Shown: positions 57,201 to 64,000 of the stretch, piece by piece
Layout of the letters: every line of letters begins with the position of its first letter
How positions within the stretch are numbered: position 1 is the first letter of the stretch
Assembly (NCBI RefSeq): GCF_023065955.2
Contig: NW_026623056.1
Span: 84,381,256 to 84,445,255, forward strand
Length of the DNA: 64,000 nt
Origin: Ursus arctos
Lineage: Eukaryota > Chordata > Mammalia > Carnivora > Ursidae
Reading direction: 5' to 3'
Notes under the pieces: generated by a model
What the model was told of the DNA's origin: nothing
The model's input: the letters and a program-made list of their open reading frames with translations, nothing else
Database searches by the model: none
Made by a program: the position numbers and the translations under genes

Positions 57201-58060
57201 GATCACAGACTGGTCAGTTGGCATGGCAGACTTGTCCAAGATGACATTAGTCAGGGTCACACAATCTTGCTTGCCGACCTAGAACATTCAGTCTAACTAT
57301 ATAGAAACACATGAGATTATAAATACCAAATTCATGACAGCAGTTACCTCTGCAGAGGGAGGAAGGGAAATAGAATCAAGGAAGAGGGGATAGAGGGTCT
57401 CACTTCTAGCTATAGTATTTTATATATATTAAAAAAATCTGAAGCACAAATTGCAAAATATTGTTATGATACAGTGGGGTTCAGCTACATGGGTAATCAT
57501 ATTATTCTCTGTTCTTTTTTCGGGTTTTGAAATATACACATATGTGCATGTATGTCTATATCTGTAATTAACAAGCATTTAATGATCAACACTTGGCCTC
57601 CATGTTGCTGAGGATGAATGGATCCATAGATTCTTGGCAATACAGAAACCATTAGCTTCTTTTTTCATAAGAGGACCTTTGCATTTCACCAGCCCCTTGT
57701 TAACATCACATCTTTCATGAAATGTAATTTCAAAGTTTCCTGGAAGACAGATTACATCTGCTGATAAGGCTCTTTAGAATCACCGGGAACAGTCAAATGT
57801 TGGAGTTCAATGAGTAATGAGAAACCAACCCAGTGGCTCACTCATTCACTCCAAAGCATAAACCGAGCACCCACATGGTCCACATGAGACATGATGGGGC
57901 TTGAAGGAAGCTGGCTGCAGAGAAGAAGTAGAAGTAAATAGCTCTGAAAAACATTTTGAGGCAGAGCTGTCAGAAGACCCTGAATGGCTCTAAACAATGT
58001 GGCTGAGCCCAAGCAGTGAGAAGAGGAATCAAGGAGGACAGCAAGAGTTGACTTGAGTGG
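57201..58060. other. Non-coding, nothing recognised
   Basis: AT-rich, with TATATATATTAAAAAAA near 57422. No gene-like content was seen. Confidence 0.35.
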
Positions 58061-58360
58061 CCATGTGGAGTTGTGTCATTCACTGAGATGGGCACCATGG
58101 GGGGAAATGTTAAGAAGTTTGTCTTTTGAAAGTGTGAAGTCAGGGATGCCTTTCAAAGTCCAAGTCTAGATGTGGGCAACTGTCTGTTGAATCTGAATTA
58201 CGGAGAGGAGTCAGGCTAGAGGCACACTTGGGTGTCCTCAGCATACGATGGTACTCCAGGCCATGGGACTTGTTGAGAGCCCCTGTGGGGAAGAGAGGTC
58301 TGAGGATCAAGTCTTGAGATGCCCCAGTGATTAGTTTCACAGAGGAGCCAAGTGAGATTA
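58060..58360 (+). mobile_element. Ancient LINE-like repeat, same family as 50.99-51.71 kb
   Basis: TCAGCATACGATGGTACTCCAGGCCATGGGACTTG, AGAGGTCTGAGGATCAAGTCTTGAG and ATGCCCCAGTGATTAG follow the downstream order of that old repeat. Family is uncertain. Confidence 0.45.
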
Positions 58361-58367
58361 GCAAATG

Positions 58368-58586
58368 CTTTTTTTTTTTTTTTAGATTTTATTTATTTGA
58401 CAGAGAGAGCGAGAGAGCAAGAGAGAGAGAAAGAACAAGCACGGAAAGCTGTAGAGGGAGAAGGAGAAGCAGGCTCCCCTCTGAGCAGGGAGCCTGACAT
58501 GGGACTCGATTCCAGGACCCTGGGATCATGGGATCATGGCTAGAGCCAAAGGCAGACGCTAAACCAACTGAACCACCCAGGTTCCC
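58368..58586 (-). mobile_element. SINEC
   Basis: Reverse orientation: T run and AGATTTTATTTATTTGACAGAGAG, ending GAACCACCCAGGTTCCCC. GGGATCATGGGATCATGG is a small internal duplication. Confidence 0.93.
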
Positions 58587-61500
58587 CAAGTAAAAGCTTT
58601 TGATTCGGTAGAGAGGTAGCGAGGGAGCTCATCACTTGCATTTTGGCAGAGACTCAAAGACAGGCAGAGGAGTGGGAACACGTCGTAGGAGACCAAAGAG
58701 AAGACTTCAGGTGGCTTCATTGGAGGTTGTTGGCTTGGGGAAACAGTAGGTAGGCTACCCAGAAGGGGGGTGTCCTATGTGATTGGTTAGGGGTGAATAT
58801 TTGTCTTTCTCTTGTTGGTCCTAAATTGGGAGTGGGGACACAAATTCTGGAAGCTGTCAGTTATTAGTTAAGTCCTGGCCATTTGGGGCCAAGTGTTGCG
58901 AAGTTATTGATTATCTTTTTGTATTGTGACTAGAGATCTAGTCTGGCTTCCAGCAAGCGGGCTTCCTGGGAAGGCTGCTGCAGGCTGTGGGTCAGAGCTC
59001 TCTCTCTCCAAATGATCTGGCCGTTGTCCATTTGCATATTCAGTCTCTAGGAGAATAAAGCAGGAACAGAGACTAAGAAGGAACAGCTGGAGAGGTGGCA
59101 GGAAAACCAAGAGTCCCATCCTGGAAGTCAGGAAAATACCGTGTCTCAAACATGAGGGGCTGGTTAACTCTGGCAAATGTCTCTGTTGTGTCTGATAAGC
59201 CAAGGAGGACACAAAAGCAGGTCAAGGTTTTCCAGATGAGAAAGACCCATGACCATCCTTCTTGCTGAATTCTCAAACACGAGAAACATTTTCCAGGGGC
59301 AATGGTGGAAACAGGAACCCACAGGGTGAGCTAGCAAGAGGAGGGGGCCCGTTGCATCCCACTTGAGGGCTGCATGGCAAACACCATTCCCTGCTGGGAA
59401 GGAGCAGTTTCCAGCCCGGTGCTGGGTTCCATAATGGATAGGATGACCACATCGCGGGCAGCGATTAACCTGAAACCCATGCCCAGGCCTTGAACCACAC
59501 ATTAAAGGCCCAGATGTGCCATTTTAGGGAATTCTATCATCAAGATGATTGGGAAACAGGTCATTTTTCTTCACAGACTGTTGAGAACAGGGGATAGAAA
59601 ACTGAAGATAGCAAGCCCGTCCCGGGAACTTTGAATCAGCCAGAAAAATGTTAACCACGAGCAGAAATTGTTTGATGATACTTTTTATTATCATGAATTT
59701 GGTTTTTCTTTACTTAAGCAATAAAACCGTGTTATGAGAATTTGTCAAGTCGACAGTAGATAAAAGTTATCCAAAAACTTCCTTCCCTACCGCAGGCTGG
59801 CTGGATTGACCTTACACTTGAATTCCTCTTTGATGAGTCGTAGAAGCAGGTGCTTCGGCCCCTTCCTGAGGGGATATTTCTTCACTTCTGGGTTCGAACA
59901 CTAATTCCCCTGCTTCTGGAAACTGACTTCGAGACTGCAGGAACCTGAGATCAGGGAAAAGTGGAAAAGGATGACCTTGAGTGACAGTGAGCAAGGTCAA
60001 AGCTTTAATCCTTCTGAGTCTCTCTCCCGTCTTCTTATCCTGTAGTCCTTGCCTTGGCCAGGCACAGGTGGCCCACACCTGCATCCCACGATGAGCTCCC
60101 TGGTCTGCAGGCCTCGCCCCTCCGCTGTCCACAGGGTGCCCCCAGAGGATCTTTCAAAATCCCAAATCTCACTATCCCTTTCCCCTACAAGGTCTCAAAG
60201 GCCTCTCCTTGCTCAAAGGCTCTGGTCTGGGCTCCCTGGTAATATGCAAACTATCCCTCTGCATTCTGCCCCCTGCTGGCGGTTTTCACCCTTAGCTATG
60301 CTTCAGAATCCAGGGGAACTTTAGCAACTGCCCGGTGGTTCTGGTTTAATCAGATGGTGGGGTGGGGTGGGGTGGGTGGAGGAGTCCCAGGTACCCGATT
60401 TTTAGTTCAGTGGCTCAGGACTTGGTGATGCCTCCTTGAACCATTTGCAGATTCCGATTCCAGTGGCTTCAAAAGAAGCAGGCCTTGTGCGGTTCCAAGG
60501 TCACCCCACTGCAGCACACAGCTGATTTCAGACAGAGAGAGGGGGGCAGGAGTGGGAATGAGGGAAGGCAATGTGGGAACCTGCATCCCAGAGGCTCCTG
60601 TGAGAGCTCAAGAGACCATGTTGCCAGGACCAGGCTGGTGGTAGGATCATGGAGCAGCCAGCCGACAGGGAAAGGAGGGTTGATCCCCTAGCGGTGAGCC
60701 GAGGACCACTCTTCCAGGCAAAGGCAAGTCAAAAGAAAGAGGATTTTCCCTGGGATCAAAGGGAAGGAGAAGCCCCTCCCTCCCTTTACTTAAGAGTATT
60801 TCCTTTAGCATTCTTTCAGTCTCTTTGAGATGCGTGTAAATCTTTCAAAAAAGGAATTAAGCCCCTTACCAGTTTTGCTTCTCAGGGATGTCTTTCTTGG
60901 GGGCTTGAAGCCCTCTCTTTGAACTGTGAACACAGAGGTAGAAGGCCCTTTCTGCCTATTTCTCTGGGATGTTAGCCTAGGTACCTGCTTCCTTTTGTAA
61001 CTTTCTGCTTCTTGAAAAAACAGGAGAAGATAAATGTTCCTTAAAATTAGGTGCTTCGACTGCCTGTCAGCTTCTGCTCTGGGCTGGATGAGGGAGGTGA
61101 GGTTTGGGGGGGCGTCACTCCAGAGTTAGCTGTCCTGGCCCGGAGCCTCTGGATTTCTGGCTGGCCACTGCCGTTTCCTGCCTTAGCAAGGGTGGGATCA
61201 AGCCTGTGTAAATGCCAGGGGAGGAGCTACACTGCTGTGGAAGTTTGGCTGCCCAAGAGGGAGCTGATCCGAGGAAGGCTCTGGAAGCCCCAATCTCAAG
61301 GAAGGAGGATGATCCACAAGTCACAGCAGGGAGTCGGACTGGGCAAGTCAAGGTCATCTGCCAAGATAAGTTACTGCCCAGATGAAACCCGGGAAAAGGG
61401 GCCCCCACATTCTTCACCACTGAAGCAGTCTGCTCCAGGCAGAAGATGAGGGCAACTCTCCAGGTAGGACTTGTCCTGGAGGGAGATACTCAATTGTCTG

Positions 61501-63430
61501 AGAAAGAACATGACCTCATGCTATTGGGTTCAGGGCCTGCCCTCAGGCTCCTGAGGGCAAGGTGGGGGTGGATGCGAGGGTTGACAGTTTCTGGGTCTAA
61601 CAGGTATGGTGGGTGAGCAGATGGGACTAGAACAGCACCAGCCAAGCCTGGGGGTGTAAGGGTTGGTAGACAGAGGAAATCTTTAAGGACTCGGGCCAGT
61701 GCCGGTGTCCCAGGAACAAACCCAGACTCTGGAACCCTCCCCGAGCCATGATCTCACCCCAGCAGGCCCCCACTCTGCAGCTGGCATGTCCGTAGCTTCT
61801 GTAGGTTTAAGAGAGCATCTGTTAACCTCTGGTCCAGATACACCTCCGTGACCTGCTGGGCTCCAGAAACAATGAACCCCACAGTAACCCAGGCCTCTGT
61901 AAGCCCTGGGGGACCACTGGGTCTCAAGGTGGCCTTAGAACTGGGTGTCCTAACCAACCAGTGGATGTGGACCTGGAAGTCTCAAGCCTCGGGAAGAGTA
62001 GGAATGTTGATGCCCTGGGAACTGGGGACATAGATGAACTCTATTTCTACAGGTATTTGCTGTTGTGCCAACCGTCTCAAATGCCTTTCCTTCTTTGACC
62101 CTTGTGCCAGAGTCCTTCCCATCTGTCGAGAATCAACAGCAGCATTGCCTTGCCGAAGGAACCTCTCTTGGGCCCCCTCAGGTGGAAAGGCCTCACCCAT
62201 CCTCTCGCATTTAATCCTGGCTGGATGATAAGGATTTCGACTCATCTCTATCGTCAACATTTAGCCTTGTTCAGGGCACCTCGTTGGTGCCCAATAACTG
62301 TTCAGAGGTGAATGAATGAATTCAACAGGTGAAGAAACTGGCCTGAGGGTGATTTGCTTCCCAGACAAAGGCACTTAGCTTATTACTTTTTCGTCTTTTT
62401 GCACCAACCAGGAATAAAGACCAAAACCCAGATGAGTTTTGTTTTGTGGTTTGGTTTTATGTGACAGCAGGTCCTGGCCTTTCTATGGTGAATACTTACC
62501 TTGGCGTTCTTATCGTTAGTCATTCCTAATACTCTCTGGTGTGTACCAGGATGGAGCTCACCTTGTGCTCTGATTGGACAGGCCCATCCTCCCCCTACCC
62601 CACCCCTCCATTCCCTCACCTGACTCCACCTGGAGACTTGGCCAACGGGTCCCTCTGTCTGTCAACAAGCGAGCGTGGAGGACCCACTGTGGATTGTTCT
62701 CTACCGACCCATGTGAGGTGCGAACAGATGCTCCATGCACTGCCTGAGACCGGAATTCAGCCAAGGCTGACATACGATCAGAGGTCACAATACTCCTATC
62801 AAGCCCCATTTTCCCACGGCTCTAGAATTTCCGAGCTTCCGTACAAATCTCATCATGGCTACCATGAGGTCTGGGTGAATTTCTCATCTCCCAAAGTCAC
62901 CTTCTGTTTTTCTTTAAGGAAGGTTAGATCTTTGTGAAAAGTGGGCTGTTTGGGGGGGGGGGGTCCAGGATTTCAACATATGCCCCCAAACCCTTTCCTT
63001 CCCTCTGAATTTTTGGAGGAGCTCCTCACCTTGTGAATTTGTAGCACTCTGAAGCCTGAACACATGCATTCAAACACATGTCGATATTAACAGCTATCCA
63101 CCAGTGGGCCCCTCCCCTGTGCCAGTTACACAGACGGAAGAAGACGGAGAACTTTTGGTCTAAGCAGCTGGTGTGAGACGTCTGCCTTTGTCAGGCAAGC
63201 CCACGGTGGCAGACCCTGAGTCCCTGTGTTGACTGGCCCTGGGGCATCAGAGGAAGGGGAGTGAAAAGGCTGGACCTCGCTGCGTGTTTGGGTTGGGTGG
63301 GATTCAAGAGGGTAGAAGATGAGGAGGAGGGGATGGGAGAATGAGACAGTAGAATGTTCTGCAAGATGAAATCCCTCCTCTCAACCCAAAACCAGTGGTC
63401 AATTAGGCACAAGAAAAGACGTTTCACGTC
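58587..63430. other. Non-coding, no gene recognised
   Basis: Mostly unique. A MER20/MER5-like piece may lie near 60290-60440 (GCTTCAGAATCCAGGGGAACTTTAG) and an L2-like piece near 60130-60230. Frames of up to 132 codons (61051-61449, 62539-62937) have no recognisable domain or splice support. No RCAN1 coding exon was found. Confidence 0.4.
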
Positions 63431-63935
63431 ACCTGTCCCAGGGAATTGTAAAGGCACACCACCAGGAGATACCACTTCATACCCGCTAGGTGACCAGGAC
63501 GAAAAAGTCAGAGAGAAAAAGCATCAGTAAGAATGTGGAGAAATCGAAGCCCTCATACACTCCCGGTGGCCACATAAAGTGGTTCAGCTGCCTTGGGGAG
63601 CAGTCGGGCAGTTCCTCAAATGATTGAGCACAGAGTTATCAGGAGACCCAGCAATTCTGCTCCTGCATAGAGACCCAACAGAAACAAAAGCAGTAAGTCC
63701 GCACAGAAACTGTTATGCAAATAGTCGTAGCAGCTTTACTCATCATAGCCCAAAAGCAGAAGAGCCAAATGCCCATCAGCCAATCAATGGATAAACACAC
63801 TGACCTAAAATACACGAGTATCCGCCGTAAAACGGAATGAAGTAGTGATACGTGGTACGAAGCGGATGAGCCGCGTAATTGTTACGATGCGTGAAAGTAA
63901 TGAAGGATAGTCGGAGCGAAGGCAGGCAGGGACAA
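63430..63935 (+). mobile_element. Old L1 3' end
   Basis: GGAGATACCACTTCATACCCGCTAGG, AGCAATTCTGCTCCTGC and CCAAATGCCCATCAGCCAATCAATGG are the ORF2 C-terminal words in order. It is unusually rich in CpG-containing variants for an old L1 (for example 63820-63920). Confidence 0.8.
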
Positions 63936-63964
63936 GAGGCCCCCCTCCCTAAGAGGACACCACC

Positions 63965-64000
63965 TGTTTTGTTTTTTTTTTTAAGACTTTTTTTTATGTA
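63965..64000 (-). mobile_element. Probable start of a reverse SINEC cut by the window edge
   Basis: A T run then AAGACTTTTTTTTATGTA resembles the AAAGATTTTATTTAT start of reverse SINEs. Too little remains to confirm. Confidence 0.35.

Noticed and set aside
61051..61449. 132-codon frame in the right part of the window
   Set aside because: No domain, no splice support, and an opposing frame is open over the same bases. RCAN1 was considered but no RCAN1 motif was seen.

Overview
This window is nuclear DNA from a carnivoran mammal. The evidence is more than 25 copies of the carnivore tRNA-Lys-derived SINE (SINEC; heads like GGGGCGCCTGGGTGGCTCAG, A-rich tails with AAATAAATAAAATCTT), carnivore-type young LINE-1 3' ends, and ancient eutherian repeats (MIR, L2, MaLR LTRs, hAT-Charlie). 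The youngest SINEs (near 11.76, 17.83 and 54.13 kb) carry a 3' module containing CTCTCACTGGCTGTCTCTCT or its complement, which I associate with bears and pinnipeds. The canid-specific SINEC_Cf head was not seen. An arctoid such as a bear or seal is my best guess (inference). Gene order matches the human chromosome 21q22 interval SMIM34 - KCNE1, with both genes on the minus strand.

Layout: 1-0.4 kb, MaLR LTR fragment split by a SINE. 5.06-5.45 kb, minisatellite. 6.24-8.09 kb, SMIM34 with a seven-base coding first exon and one main coding exon. 8.9-14 kb, SINEs and old L1 tails. 14.55-23.0 kb, a LINE-dominated block in which a young 5'-truncated L1 sits inside an older L1 with a perfect 16-bp target-site duplication. 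24.0-27.9 kb, hAT element, LTR-like element, SINEs, a second young L1 (minus strand) and a MaLR LTR. 28-34 kb, mostly unique sequence and the presumed KCNE1 3' UTR. 34.10-34.48 kb, the KCNE1 coding exon. 34.7-37.7 kb, two long CTTT/GAAA arrays. 43.4-44.6 kb, a CpG island with a strong minus-strand splice donor, the likely KCNE1 5' exon and promoter. 44.7-64 kb, intergenic or long-isoform KCNE1 intron with old L1, L2, SINE and LTR-like pieces. No RCAN1 coding exon was recognised.

The two genes encode small single-pass membrane proteins. KCNE1 is the beta subunit of the KCNQ1 potassium channel and is intact here. SMIM34 has no established function that I know of, but its transmembrane and juxtamembrane segment aligns without gaps to KCNE1, including the position of KCNE1 Asp76. 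I read it as a possible divergent KCNE paralogue and regard this as the most interesting observation in the window. No prokaryotic-style system, CRISPR array or intact mobile element was found. Nearly all other open frames are chance frames or LINE remnants.
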